Assembly (NCBI GenBank): GCA_036742455.1
Contig: DAINQU010000001.1
Location: 193,448-257,447, forward strand
DNA length: 64,000 nucleotides
Origin: CAIKZZ01 sp036742455
Lineage (GTDB): Bacteria; Pseudomonadota; Gammaproteobacteria; Steroidobacterales; Steroidobacteraceae
Direction: 5' to 3'
Position numbers and translations under genes: made by a program. This document shows, one piece after another, positions 9,237 through 17,629 of the stretch (position 1 is the stretch's first letter; the number at the start of each line of letters is the position of its first letter). Below the pieces are notes generated by a model. It did not search any database. It was not told the origin of the DNA and was given only the letters and a program-made list of their open reading frames with translations.

Positions 9237-9632
9237 CTAGTGATTACGCAAAAATCCTGCGAGTGCAGAAAAGTGTGGTCGTAAGCTAGCCTGGACCGGC
9301 TGTGGAACACGAATGTCCGCCATCGCTTGATCCATACAGATCAGCCATTCGTCGAGCATCTGCTGGTCAATTTTGAACCCGGCGTGCGCATGTCCAATGC
9401 ACGTCGCATCGGGACGTTGCTCGTACAGTGGAGGGCCACCCAGCCAGCCGCTTAACCAATCCCCCAACTTCTCCCGAATCGGGATTAGGTCGTGGCCGTG
9501 TAGGGACCGTAAGGTCGCGAACTCGGGCTGCTGATCCATCAGGTCATAAAAGCGCGTCACCAATTGCCTCAGCGTCGGATCCCCGCCCAGCAGTTCGTAC
9601 AGCGTTATCTTGGGTGCGTCGGAAGTCATCAT
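9237..9632 (-). CDS. Group II truncated haemoglobin
   Basis: A 131-residue globin of the 2-on-2 type. LYELLGGDPTLRQLVTRFYDLM is the family N-terminus (given as family context; helices A-B), the CIGHAHAGFKID segment carries the proximal-His region, and the C-terminal helix is MADIRVPQPVQASL. Such proteins bind O2 or NO; the physiological role is usually unproven. Two adjacent ATG codons at the start are equivalent. It lies between two genes on the same strand with short gaps, and no dedicated reductase is adjacent. Confidence 0.88.
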   Translation of the reverse strand: MMTSDAPKITLYELLGGDPTLRQLVTRFYDLMDQQPEFATLRSLHGHDLIPIREKLGDWLSGWLGGPPLYEQRPDATCIGHAHAGFKIDQQMLDEWLICMDQAMADIRVPQPVQASLRPHFSALAGFLRNH

Positions 9633-9686
9633 GCCGGGCTATGAAATCACGCCCGCGCACGACCGTCCGTACGCAATTACCACTCG

Positions 9687-10940
9687 TCACTGATCGCTCG
9701 CGGCCTCCAGGAGCTTGCGATAGGCGCCGTTCTCGAGGATGGGCGTTAAGGCGAGTGTAACGGCATCGCGCCACTCGGCATTCTTGGGCAGCAGCATCGC
9801 TTTTTCCGACGGCTCGTAGAGCGCCTCTGTCAGTCGGCAGAGTCGTGGCTCGTGATGCGTGACGCGCGCTATTTCGATGTCGTCGGTGATCATCACGTCG
9901 GCGCGCCCAGCGACGAGTTCCTGAAAGACGCCGAGATTGTCGGTATGAACGATCAGCGCAGAGTGTGGGAGATGGCGGCGCGCGAATTGCTCGTTGGTGC
10001 CACCCGGATTCTCGATGACTCGGACGTCAGGTCTGTCCATCGCTTCGAGCGTGCTGAGACGCCCTCGGTCTGCGCAGCGACCGATGGCCGCCTTGCCGCC
10101 GCTAACCAGTGGTTGCGTGAACAAAGCATTGGCCTGGCGCGACGCCGTGATGGAGATGCCGCCTGCGGCGATATCAAAACGATCGGCTGCGAGATCCGAC
10201 ATAAGGGTAGCCCAGGTGCTTCGAACGTAGACCGGCGTGAGCCCTAATACATGAGCCAGTTGCGCCGTGAGTTCTACATCCGCGCCGGTCAGCAAACCGT
10301 CCTGCGTCCAGGCGAAGGGAGCGTAGTCCGCCGGTAATCCAATTCTCAGTACGTGGGAATGCCGTATGCGCTCCGTCGAGAGTGGGCTATCCAGCCGGAT
10401 CGCGCCCAATGCCGCCTCTAACTCCTGGCGGTCGGCGGTAGACCAGCGGGCGTCCGGTAGGGTTGCCGTCAGCGCAGCGACATTCAGACTCGCAAAATAC
10501 GGTGCAGCCAGGTAAAGCGCCGTCAAAAGCTCTTGGGATAATGCATCGATCCGGGGGCGCAGTTCGTCCCGCAATGATGGCGCCGAGGTGGGGCCCGAGC
10601 CGTCTTGTCCCCACCGATCCATGGCGGCGGTCTGCACGGCGCGGGCTCGCGCAATTTGCCCAGCGATCAAAGTTTGAACGGGGTCGCGCGAAAGACCGAG
10701 AGCGACCGCTTGATCCGTCGCTGCTTGAATGACCGCTGCTTCACGGGCGGGATCCCCCACCGGTTGACCGCTAACCCACTTCGCGGCTGCCACATCGGGC
10801 ATCAACGCGATCCTTGCATCGAGTACCGTGAGCACTCGACGGACCAGCATCGGCCCATCCACTAATGCCCGTTCTTCCGACCGACAGGTAGGTCCAGCTA
10901 TTAAGAACAGCAGGAACGCGAGACGCAGGTAGCGCGACAT
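9687..10940 (-). CDS. Exported fusion: AroQ-gamma chorismate mutase + cyclohexadienyl dehydratase (PheC-like)
   Basis: A 417-residue protein with a hydrophobic N-terminal signal (about 1-16). Residues 30-185 match the secreted AroQ-gamma chorismate mutases: DARIALMPDVAAAKW with R43 and K54, DPAREAAV with R66, and the AGQIARARAVQ helix. Residues 197-410 match cyclohexadienyl dehydratase PheC, itself a periplasmic-binding-protein fold: TWATLMSDLAADRFDIAAGG, then GRCADRGRLSTLEAMDRP and NPGGTNEQFARR. Together these would convert chorismate through prephenate/arogenate toward phenylpyruvate/phenylalanine outside the cytoplasm. The ATG at 10940 is preferred because the signal begins there. It is divergent from an amino acid permease. 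Confidence 0.87.
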   Translation of the reverse strand: MSRYLRLAFLLFLIAGPTCRSEERALVDGPMLVRRVLTVLDARIALMPDVAAAKWVSGQPVGDPAREAAVIQAATDQAVALGLSRDPVQTLIAGQIARARAVQTAAMDRWGQDGSGPTSAPSLRDELRPRIDALSQELLTALYLAAPYFASLNVAALTATLPDARWSTADRQELEAALGAIRLDSPLSTERIRHSHVLRIGLPADYAPFAWTQDGLLTGADVELTAQLAHVLGLTPVYVRSTWATLMSDLAADRFDIAAGGISITASRQANALFTQPLVSGGKAAIGRCADRGRLSTLEAMDRPDVRVIENPGGTNEQFARRHLPHSALIVHTDNLGVFQELVAGRADVMITDDIEIARVTHHEPRLCRLTEALYEPSEKAMLLPKNAEWRDAVTLALTPILENGAYRKLLEAASDQ

Positions 10941-11039
10941 GAACACGAACTCCGTTGGGTGCGTTGAGCGTAGCAAGTTTCGGGTCGGGACAGTCACGTG
11001 GCGGCGGCGTATGCTTTCACGCTCGTGAAGGGGGGTTAC

Positions 11040-12362
11040 ATGGCAACGGGTCAATCCGCGGGAGCGCTGTCTCGCATATTGGGATTTGGGTTCAGCGTGG
11101 CGCTCGCATTCGGCAGCACCATTGGCGTCGGCATTCTGCGCCTGCCCGGCGAGGTTGTAGCCGCCCTAGGCGATGCGCACCTCACGATTTTTGCGTGGAT
11201 ACTGGGCGGCGCTTACGCATTGCTGGGTGCGGTATCCGTGGCCGAATTGGCTGCGATGATGCCCACGGCGGGGGGATTTTATGTCTACGCGCGCCGCGCA
11301 TTTGGACCGGCGGCAGGATTTCTTATCGGCTGGAATGATTGGCTGTTAAATAGCATTACCGTCGCCTACACCGCCTACACCGCCGCCGATTTTTTGGGAA
11401 AATTCGAGCCTACTTTTATTGGGCATGAGCAATCAGTGGCGCTCGTCATCGTGCTTGTATTTACGAGCATTCATTGGTTGGGCCTGCGAGTCGGAAGCAG
11501 TGTGCAGAACGCGATTAGCGTGCTCGTCGGCCTCATGCTGGTGCTACTCGCTATAGCAGGCTTTATGGCGCACCCGGCGACGATAGCGGCCTCGTCGTCG
11601 ATACCCGTCCCTACAGTGGCCTTCACGATTGGCGCCGCGGTGGTGGCGCTGCGCAACGTAATCGTGACTTACGACGGATGGTACGCAGCCATTTACATGG
11701 CCGAAGAGACCGTGGATGCCGCGCGGAATGTGCCGCGCGCCATGATTACCTGCGCTGCACTAATTACGGTGCTGTATGTGCTCATCAACGCCGGCTTTTT
11801 GCACGCTCTGCCAGTATCGGTGTTGGCGAAGTCCACGTTGCCGGCGGCCGATGTCGCGAATCTCATACTCCCGCACGGTGGCGCACAGTTCGTGACGTTT
11901 GTGTCGTTGTTGACGGTCTTATCGCTCGTGAACGCCATCTTCCTAGGCACTCCGCGCATCTTGTATGCACTGGGCCGCGATGGATTGGTTCCGCCTCAAG
12001 TTACGCGCGTCAGTGAGGGAGGGACCCCGCACGTGGCATTGCTATCGACCGCAGGTGCCGCGACATTGATGATTGTATCGGGTTCATTGCAATTGCTGAT
12101 TGCGATGGCTGCGGTATTGTTCGTGCTCAATTACGTCTCGGCGTATCTTGCGGTCTTCACGTTGCGCCGACGCGAACCGAATGCCGTTAGACCTTTTCGT
12201 GTCGTGGGCTATCCCATCAGCACGGCGCTCGTTTTAGCCGGATCCGCTGCCTTCCTCATAGCGACGGTGGGTGATGACTTGCGTTCCGCGTTGGCATCGT
12301 TGGGGTTGATCGTTCTGGCCGTCCCCATTTATCTGTGGTCTCGTCGAAAGGCCGTGCGGTAA
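11040..12362 (+). CDS. APC-superfamily amino acid permease
   Basis: A 440-residue inner-membrane transporter with about 12 hydrophobic segments. TM1 contains the substrate-binding loop GSTIGVGILRLPG typical of the amino acid-polyamine-organocation family. Start ATG at 11040 is preceded by a GGGGGG-rich ribosome-binding stretch; an in-frame start 14 codons upstream is less likely. It is divergent from the AroQ-PheC fusion (99 bp between starts), which suggests but does not prove uptake of an aromatic amino acid. A terminator-like hairpin lies about 110 bp after the stop. Confidence 0.88.
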   Translation: MATGQSAGALSRILGFGFSVALAFGSTIGVGILRLPGEVVAALGDAHLTIFAWILGGAYALLGAVSVAELAAMMPTAGGFYVYARRAFGPAAGFLIGWNDWLLNSITVAYTAYTAADFLGKFEPTFIGHEQSVALVIVLVFTSIHWLGLRVGSSVQNAISVLVGLMLVLLAIAGFMAHPATIAASSSIPVPTVAFTIGAAVVALRNVIVTYDGWYAAIYMAEETVDAARNVPRAMITCAALITVLYVLINAGFLHALPVSVLAKSTLPAADVANLILPHGGAQFVTFVSLLTVLSLVNAIFLGTPRILYALGRDGLVPPQVTRVSEGGTPHVALLSTAGAATLMIVSGSLQLLIAMAAVLFVLNYVSAYLAVFTLRRREPNAVRPFRVVGYPISTALVLAGSAAFLIATVGDDLRSALASLGLIVLAVPIYLWSRRKAVR

Positions 12363-12473
12363 TTCGTCCCCGAGCGCTGAGTGCTTTCTCAGCGACTTCC
12401 GGACGCCCGACGGGCAAACGCGACGAGAACTTGTGTGTCGGCGGCGGCGTTTTGCGGGGGACAGGTGGGGCAC

Positions 12474-12506
12474 AACTCGGCGTTCCGATGGGCTCGCCGA
12501 GTTTTA
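12474..12506 (+). terminator. Probable Rho-independent terminator after the APC permease
   Basis: AACTCGGCG and CGCCGAGTT form a perfect 9 bp stem around a 12-base loop, followed by TTTA on the plus strand. It lies between convergent genes (permease and S9 peptidase) and could serve both, although the minus-strand side has no T-run. Confidence 0.6.
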
Positions 12507-12516
12507 TGCGTAAACG

Positions 12517-14520
12517 CTACGGTGTGGCCAAGAATCGTTTGAACCAGCCTTCCACACGCTCCAGTCGATCTTTGACAAAACTGGGGCGTGTGATGTCGTG
12601 GAATTGGTCCGGATACACGACTAATTCGGTTGGAATCCCTAAGGCGTGTAGCGCCTGATGCATCTGCTCCCCACCGGATACCGGTACGTTGAAGTCACGA
12701 TCTCCGCCCATAAAAAGCGTCGGCGTATGGATGCGATCCGCGTGAAAAAACGGATAGGAAACTTTCATCCACGCTGCGGTGTCGCGCCAAGGTAGCCCGA
12801 GTTCGTGCTCGTATTGAAGTACGTATTGGTCAACACCGTACATCAGCAATTGGTTGCCGCTGCCGGCCCCGCTGGCGGCGGCTTTGAAGCGAGTGTCGGT
12901 TGCGATGGTGTAATCGGTGAGGATGCCTCCGTAGCTCCATCCGCCAATCACGAGTCGCTGTGGGTCCGCGTAGCCGCGAGCGATGACCGCATCAACGCCG
13001 GCTAGCAAGTCCTCTACCTCTTTATGGCCCCAATCGGCATAAATAGCGCGAGCGAATGCGGCGCCTCTGCCGCTACTGCCACGGTAGTTGATACCCACGA
13101 CAACAAAGCCTGCCGCCGCGAGAAACTGACGATGGAATTGGTAAGACTGAAAGTCCTGTGTATGTTCATCCTCGCCGTTCGGGCCGCCATGGATCCAGAG
13201 TGCCGTGGGGTAGCGGCGGCCTTGCTGGTAATCCGGTGGTAGCGTGATGAGCGCATGGACCTCGGTGCCGTCTCGGCTCTTGAAGGACAAATCCTCCACG
13301 CGGCCGAGCACGATGCCGCTCATAAACGGCTCGCTTTCGTGAGTTAAACGGCGCAGTCCGGTCGGCTCCAGGGCATAAATCTCATTGGGTGTCCGATCGT
13401 TTCCGCCCACCGCCACCGTGCGGCCGCCGCCCTGGGCTATCTCTAAGTAGGTCCCGGCGGCGTGGGTGAGTCGTTCTGCATGGCCATCGTCCAGTCGTAC
13501 GGAGGTCGGATAGATGCCCCCATCGTCTTCCACGGCGACGACTGCCGTCGCGTTGTCGGGCAACAGCGCCGCACTCATGACCGCGCGGTCAAGGCCCGCC
13601 GTCACTGAGCGCGCAGCGCCGCCGTTGAGAGGGACGACGTACAGCTGATCCTGTTGATAGGCATAAAACTTAGGCTCGGCGCCCACCCGGTAGGTCAGGC
13701 GGGTGGCATCCGGCGTGAACGCGAGGTGTTGTGCATTGGGCACATAACTGTGGGTGAGTACGTGGGGTGCGCCACCGTCTGCGGGTATTACGACGATATC
13801 GTTCGCGCCGTCCCGATCGCCGCCCTTCTCTGCGGCACGGGTGTAGGCAATCCAGCGTCCGTCCGGCGACCAAGTCGGATGATCGTCCTGATAGTGAGGG
13901 TCGCGGGTCAGTGGAGTCGTGCTGCCATCCGCCACCTGCACGATGATCAGGTGCCGGTCATGACCGCTCGAAAGATACCCCTCCACATCCTGCTTAAAAT
14001 GCCAGTCATGCATCACCAAAGGCTTTGGGTGCGCGTGTGCATCATCAGCATCCGTGTCAGCAGCCTCGAACGTAGCGACTAGATGCTTGCCGTCGGGGGA
14101 CCAGTCGTACTCGCCGATGTCGCCACTGACGTGGGTGAGTGCCTGTGCTTCGCCGCCACGTCGGTCTAATAGGAGAATTTGGTTGTGGTGTTCTCCCGCC
14201 GGCGTCGCAATATAGGAGACATAGCGCCCGTCGGGACTGAAACGCGGCGCCCGCAGCGATGCAGACGCGGCGGCAAGTGTGACGACCTCGCCGGTATCCG
14301 CGTTAACCATGCGCAATTCTGAGCGTCGCTCGTCGCTGGCGCGGTCATTCAGGGTCACGAGGTAAGCGACCCAGGCACCATCCGGAGATACGGCTGCAGC
14401 GTTCACGGCTCGCGTCGCGTAAATGTCATCCGCAATAAGCGGACGTGCTCCGGTTGGCGCGACCGCTAGGGCGGTTTGGCTGAGGCTCAGCGCGACAATG
14501 AGCGAAAAGAGGCGATGCAT
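12517..14520 (-). CDS. S9-family prolyl oligopeptidase / dipeptidyl aminopeptidase, exported
   Basis: A 667-residue serine peptidase. A signal peptide (1 to about 19, MHRLFSLIVALSLSQTALA) precedes a beta-propeller domain with repeated SPDG-type blades (about 40-400) and a C-terminal alpha/beta hydrolase domain. The nucleophile is S529 in GGWSYGG, with D609 (GGDRDFNVP) and H641 (DQFHDI) completing the triad. These enzymes release N-terminal dipeptides or cleave after proline in short peptides. The ATG at 14520 was chosen because the signal peptide starts there. The substrate is not known. Confidence 0.92.
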   Translation of the reverse strand: MHRLFSLIVALSLSQTALAVAPTGARPLIADDIYATRAVNAAAVSPDGAWVAYLVTLNDRASDERRSELRMVNADTGEVVTLAAASASLRAPRFSPDGRYVSYIATPAGEHHNQILLLDRRGGEAQALTHVSGDIGEYDWSPDGKHLVATFEAADTDADDAHAHPKPLVMHDWHFKQDVEGYLSSGHDRHLIIVQVADGSTTPLTRDPHYQDDHPTWSPDGRWIAYTRAAEKGGDRDGANDIVVIPADGGAPHVLTHSYVPNAQHLAFTPDATRLTYRVGAEPKFYAYQQDQLYVVPLNGGAARSVTAGLDRAVMSAALLPDNATAVVAVEDDGGIYPTSVRLDDGHAERLTHAAGTYLEIAQGGGRTVAVGGNDRTPNEIYALEPTGLRRLTHESEPFMSGIVLGRVEDLSFKSRDGTEVHALITLPPDYQQGRRYPTALWIHGGPNGEDEHTQDFQSYQFHRQFLAAAGFVVVGINYRGSSGRGAAFARAIYADWGHKEVEDLLAGVDAVIARGYADPQRLVIGGWSYGGILTDYTIATDTRFKAAASGAGSGNQLLMYGVDQYVLQYEHELGLPWRDTAAWMKVSYPFFHADRIHTPTLFMGGDRDFNVPVSGGEQMHQALHALGIPTELVVYPDQFHDITRPSFVKDRLERVEGWFKRFLATP

Positions 14521-14604
14521 GGGGTGCTCCGGCAAAGGATGGGCCAAAGGGTGAGACTATCGCAGTATCGACGGTGGGCGTTCAAGCATTTCCCGGCAAC
14601 GGGG

Positions 14605-14634
14605 TTGCCCGAGGATCAGGCTGAGGCATAGAAT
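14605..14634 (+). promoter_or_regulatory. Probable sigma-70 promoter of tRNA-Gly
   Basis: TTGCCC (-35) and TAGAAT (-10) are separated by 18 bp. They end 11 bases before the tRNA and are followed by a GC-rich discriminator, as in stable-RNA promoters. Assigned by pattern and position only. Confidence 0.45.
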
Positions 14635-14645
14635 CGCAGACCCGC

Positions 14646-14719
14646 GCGGGCGTAGTTCAATGGTAGAACTGTAGCTTCCCAAGCTACTAACGTGGGTTCG
14701 ATTCCCATCGCCCGCTCCA
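14646..14719 (+). tRNA. tRNA-Gly (anticodon CCC)
   Basis: A complete 74-base cloverleaf with encoded CCA. Acceptor arms GCGGGCG and CGCCCGC pair fully. The anticodon stem GTAGC/GCTAC encloses the loop TTCCCAA, giving anticodon CCC (reads GGG). The T-arm is TGGG-TTCGATT-CCCA. The discriminator base is T. Confidence 0.96.
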
Positions 14720-14743
14720 CTTTCCGACGCGTATGGCTCGGCT

Positions 14744-15226
14744 TCAAAATATCCCGGCCTCAAGCCCGGCAGCCATGGTCGCGCCGAGCGTTCTGGCTTG
14801 CTCGAGCGCAAGGTCGGTCATTGCACCGACGGCAATCAACGGTGGCGCGATGGCCACCCATCCGTAGCCGGTCACGATCCGCTCCACGCTGCGTTGTGCG
14901 CCGGTTCCGTCGTTGCCGGCGCTAATAAAGAGTCCGTACGGCCGCCCTTGAGTCTTCCCCTCAGCGGGATAAAACGTGCGGTCGAAGAAATCTTTGAGTG
15001 CGCCCGCCATATAACCGAAGTGTTCCGGTGTGCCGAGCAAAATGCCGTCGGCGCGTAACAGGTCGGTTGTATCGCAGGTCAATGCCGGCCGACTGACCAG
15101 TTCTATAGCGCTCTGAAACTCTAAGACACCGGCCTCAACGGCTTGACGTAAGTGCTCGGTCCGGCCACCCGGGTGGCCGGCGTAGATCAGAAGCAAGCGG
15201 CGGCGAACGGTGGGGTGCTGTTCCAT
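14744..15226 (-). CDS. Flavodoxin-fold NAD(P)H-dependent oxidoreductase
   Basis: A 160-residue FMN-binding protein. The N-terminal strand-loop (LLLIYAGHPGGRTEHL) matches the flavin phosphate-binding loop, and GTPEHFGYMAGALKDFFDR with the later PYGLFISAGNDGTGA matches the WrbA/NADPH-dependent FMN reductase group. It is probably a cytoplasmic quinone or flavin reductase; the substrate is unknown. It is divergent from the poly-gamma-glutamate hydrolase-like gene, and the nearby LysR gene is a candidate regulator. Confidence 0.8.
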   Translation of the reverse strand: MEQHPTVRRRLLLIYAGHPGGRTEHLRQAVEAGVLEFQSAIELVSRPALTCDTTDLLRADGILLGTPEHFGYMAGALKDFFDRTFYPAEGKTQGRPYGLFISAGNDGTGAQRSVERIVTGYGWVAIAPPLIAVGAMTDLALEQARTLGATMAAGLEAGIF

Positions 15227-15304
15227 GCGAAGAGCGTAGCGCTCTCCGGTGAGATCGTGGTAGTGAATGTCGTAATAAACCGGAGGGCCGATTTGAAGTT
15301 ACTG

Positions 15305-15937
15305 ATGCATTTATCCGCGTTGCCGGATGCGCACCATTACCGCGGCTATGCAGATCTGGCATCGGCCCAGCGAGAGGGGGACCACTATAGCGTCACCGTC
15401 CGCCAGTGCCCCGGGGCGCGAGCGGCGGTGGTGGCGCCGCACGGTGGGCGCATTGAGGACGGTACCTCAGAGATCGCTCGCGCGATCGCAGCGGATGACC
15501 ATCATTACTATTTGTTGGAGGGGCGCCGACCGTCGCACAACTACCACACCCTGCATCTGACCAGTCATCGCTTTGATGAACCGCGCTGCCTGGCGCTACT
15601 GGCGGACGCCGATCGTGTGGTGGCGGTGCACGGATGCCGGGGCGATCGCCCACAAGTCTTTGTGGGAGGGCGTGATTCGTTGTTAGCCGCTCACGTCACG
15701 GAGACGCTGCGCGAACGAGGGATTGATGCCCAAGACACGAACCACCCGTTCCCCGGTTTGCACGCGCACAATATCTGTAACCGTGGCCGTCATCGGCGTG
15801 GGCTGCAGCTGGAAATTACTCACCCGCTGCGCCGTTCCTCTCGGGCTGCGGAGGTGGCAGAGGCCGTCCGGGAATCTCTGCGATGGATCTTGGGGGCTTT
15901 TCCCCTAGGGGAGCTGGGTGACGCATCCGAGTGTTGA
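15305..15937 (+). CDS. Poly-gamma-glutamate hydrolase (DUF867/PghP-like) family protein
   Basis: A 210-residue protein with the family's zinc-peptidase core: VVAPHGGRIEDGTSEIAR (metal HGG..E motif), then YLLEG, LHLTSHRFDEP (second His) and VVAVHGC. Relatives include phage PghP, which cuts capsular poly-gamma-glutamate, and many uncharacterised bacterial homologues. The ATG at 15305 was chosen because homologues begin with a similar YADLA segment; earlier in-frame codons overlap the divergent flavodoxin gene. No signal peptide is seen. It overlaps the LysR gene by 20 bp. A phage origin of the single gene is possible. Confidence 0.75.
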   Translation: MHLSALPDAHHYRGYADLASAQREGDHYSVTVRQCPGARAAVVAPHGGRIEDGTSEIARAIAADDHHYYLLEGRRPSHNYHTLHLTSHRFDEPRCLALLADADRVVAVHGCRGDRPQVFVGGRDSLLAAHVTETLRERGIDAQDTNHPFPGLHAHNICNRGRHRRGLQLEITHPLRRSSRAAEVAEAVRESLRWILGAFPLGELGDASEC

Positions 15938-16847
15938 GGAAATGCAGGCGTTCGTTGCGGTTGCCGAGACCGGTGCGGTGTCCGGCGCGGCGCGACGCTT
16001 GGGCATTGCGAAGTCGATGGTGAGCAAACGGGTGGCGTCACTCGAGCGTCACCTCGGCGCGACGTTGCTATTACGGATGCCGCGGGCGGTGGCGTTGACC
16101 GATCGAGGGCGCGCCTTTTATGACCGGGCGCGGGCGATCTTAGGGTCGTTGGAAGATGCCGCTGCCGAAGTTCGTGATCTACAGAGTTCGCTCCGCGGTC
16201 TCTTGCGGATCGCGGCACCGCTGACGTTCGGGACGTTGTATCTCGGCGACCTCCTGTGGCCCTTTCTTCGCGCCCATCCCCAATTGGACGTGGCGTTGGA
16301 TCTGGACGACCGGATCGTGGACTTATTGGGTAGCGGCTATGATCTGGGCATCCGCATCGGTTCGCTGCCCGATTCCTCGATGGTCGCCCGGGTTCTGGCC
16401 GACATGCCCCTCGTTCTCTGTGGGAGCCCGAGTTACCTTGACCGGGCGGGGGTGCCCAAAGCGTTAGAAGACTTGCCGTCGCATGCGTGTATTGGCTACG
16501 CCCATCTCGCTGCCGGTCAAGTCTGGCGGTTTCGCGCGGGGCGGGGTTCAGCAGAACGGGCGATTCGGGTGCAAAGCCGGTTTGTCGCGAATAATGCGGA
16601 GCTGATGCGGGGCGCTGCTGTTGCGGGACTCGGCCTATTGATGGTTCCGGAATTTGTGGTTGCCGACGATTTGCGTTCGGGCTCGCTGACTCGACTGCTC
16701 CCAGAGGTGCCGCCGGTTGGCAAGGTGCTGCATGCGCTCTACCCGCGCGACCGGCAGGGATCGACGAAAGTGCGCGCGCTGGTGGATCACCTCGCCGAGG
16801 CGCTTACGCCCGAGCCGCCGTGGACGGTACATTCCGGTTCATCATAG
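15918..16847 (+). CDS. LysR-family transcriptional regulator
   Basis: A 309-residue regulator. The winged helix-turn-helix occupies about residues 1-62 (AVAETGAVSGAARRLGIAKS), followed by the linker helix and an inducer-binding domain of periplasmic-binding-protein type (about 90-295). The start is GTG at 15918, inside the end of the upstream gene, so the two are probably co-transcribed. A T-N11-A style inverted repeat begins right at its stop codon and precedes the YceI-cytochrome b561 operon, a plausible target. The inducer is unknown. Confidence 0.92.
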   Translation: MTHPSVEEMQAFVAVAETGAVSGAARRLGIAKSMVSKRVASLERHLGATLLLRMPRAVALTDRGRAFYDRARAILGSLEDAAAEVRDLQSSLRGLLRIAAPLTFGTLYLGDLLWPFLRAHPQLDVALDLDDRIVDLLGSGYDLGIRIGSLPDSSMVARVLADMPLVLCGSPSYLDRAGVPKALEDLPSHACIGYAHLAAGQVWRFRAGRGSAERAIRVQSRFVANNAELMRGAAVAGLGLLMVPEFVVADDLRSGSLTRLLPEVPPVGKVLHALYPRDRQGSTKVRALVDHLAEALTPEPPWTVHSGSS

Positions 16848-16864
16848 TTTCCAAAATAGAAACT
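16846..16864. promoter_or_regulatory. Candidate LysR-type operator (AGTTTC-N7-GAAACT)
   Basis: A perfect 6 bp inverted repeat with an AT-rich centre starts within the LysR stop codon and contains the T-N11-A pattern of LysR sites. Its position upstream of yceI suggests regulation of that operon. It could instead be a weak terminator stem, since T residues follow. Confidence 0.4.
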
Positions 16865-16938
16865 TTAGATTCGCTTTATTGCGACTATCGGGCTCTTTAA
16901 GAAACGAGGATGCTTCGGCTCACGGTTCCGCGGGCCGG

Positions 16939-16980
16939 CGTCACGCTTCCCTCGTTCCCCTCCCTCAGGGGAGCGTGACG
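16939..16980. repeat. Long imperfect inverted repeat upstream of yceI operon
   Basis: CGTCACGCTTCCC and GGGGAGCGTGACG are 13-base arms matching at 12 positions, separated by 16 bases, and ending 52 bp before the yceI ATG. A smaller alternative hairpin (TCCCCT/AGGGGA) lies inside. It may be a leader hairpin or an operator; there is no T-run, so a terminator is unlikely. Confidence 0.5.
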
Positions 16981-17032
16981 TCTCCCGCACCGCCGCTGTC
17001 ATTCCGTTTTACCCTCTTGGAGATTGCATTCC

Positions 17033-17626
17033 ATGCGCGTTCCCTCACTACTCGGTGCCTTCACCGCTACCGCACTCGGCGCCGCAGCACTCGCAGCATC
17101 CGCAATCCCGGTGACCTATACGGTCGATACCGTCCATTCCCGTGTGTCGTTCTACGTGAACCACCTCGGGTTTTCGAATGCCGCTGGCGCCTTCCACGTC
17201 GCCGATTCGACCGTCCTGTTCGATGCCGACAACTGGTCTCGCTCCTCCGTCGATGTGCGTATCCCCGTCGACTCGCTCGACTTGGGTGATCTCAAATGGC
17301 AGACCCACATACTCAGTGCCGATTTCCTAGACGCGGCGAAGTACCCGGATATCCATTTCCAGAGCACCGCTGTTGAGTTCAGCGCGAACGGTCAGGGTAA
17401 ACTCCACGGAAATTTGACCATCCATGGCATCACCAAGCCGGTGGTATTGGATCTGCGCCTTAATAAAGCCGGGGAGCATCCGATGCGGAAGACGCCTGCC
17501 GTGGGCTTTACGGCAACCACCGTCGTCCACCGCTCGGAGTTCGGGGTGGCAGCCTATGTGCCCGCCGTTGCCGATGATGTTGAAGTCCGAATCGAAATTG
17601 AGGCCTACGTTCCGCCCAAGGGGTAA
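17033..17626 (+). CDS. YceI-family periplasmic lipid-binding-like protein
   Basis: A 197-residue exported lipocalin-like protein. A signal peptide (to about residue 24) precedes the YceI domain, which begins YTVDTVHSRVSFYVNHLGFSN-like and contains DSLDLGD, HILSADFLDAAKYP and LTIHGITKPVVLDL. Family members bind polyisoprenoid or isoprenoid-quinone-like lipids. A GGAG sequence ten bases before the ATG at 17033 decides the start. It is followed 3 bp later by cytochrome b561 and a second YceI, so the three form one operon. Confidence 0.93.
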   Translation: MRVPSLLGAFTATALGAAALAASAIPVTYTVDTVHSRVSFYVNHLGFSNAAGAFHVADSTVLFDADNWSRSSVDVRIPVDSLDLGDLKWQTHILSADFLDAAKYPDIHFQSTAVEFSANGQGKLHGNLTIHGITKPVVLDLRLNKAGEHPMRKTPAVGFTATTVVHRSEFGVAAYVPAVADDVEVRIEIEAYVPPKG

Positions 17627-17629
17627 GGT

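Noticed and set aside
14646..14719. An integration site at tRNA-Gly (or tRNA-Phe at 34854-34929)
   Set aside because: No integrase or repeated tRNA 3' end is seen near either tRNA gene.
15305..16847. A prophage fragment around the PghP-like gene
   Set aside because: Only one gene resembles a phage enzyme. There are no structural, integrase or lysis genes and no attachment sites around it.
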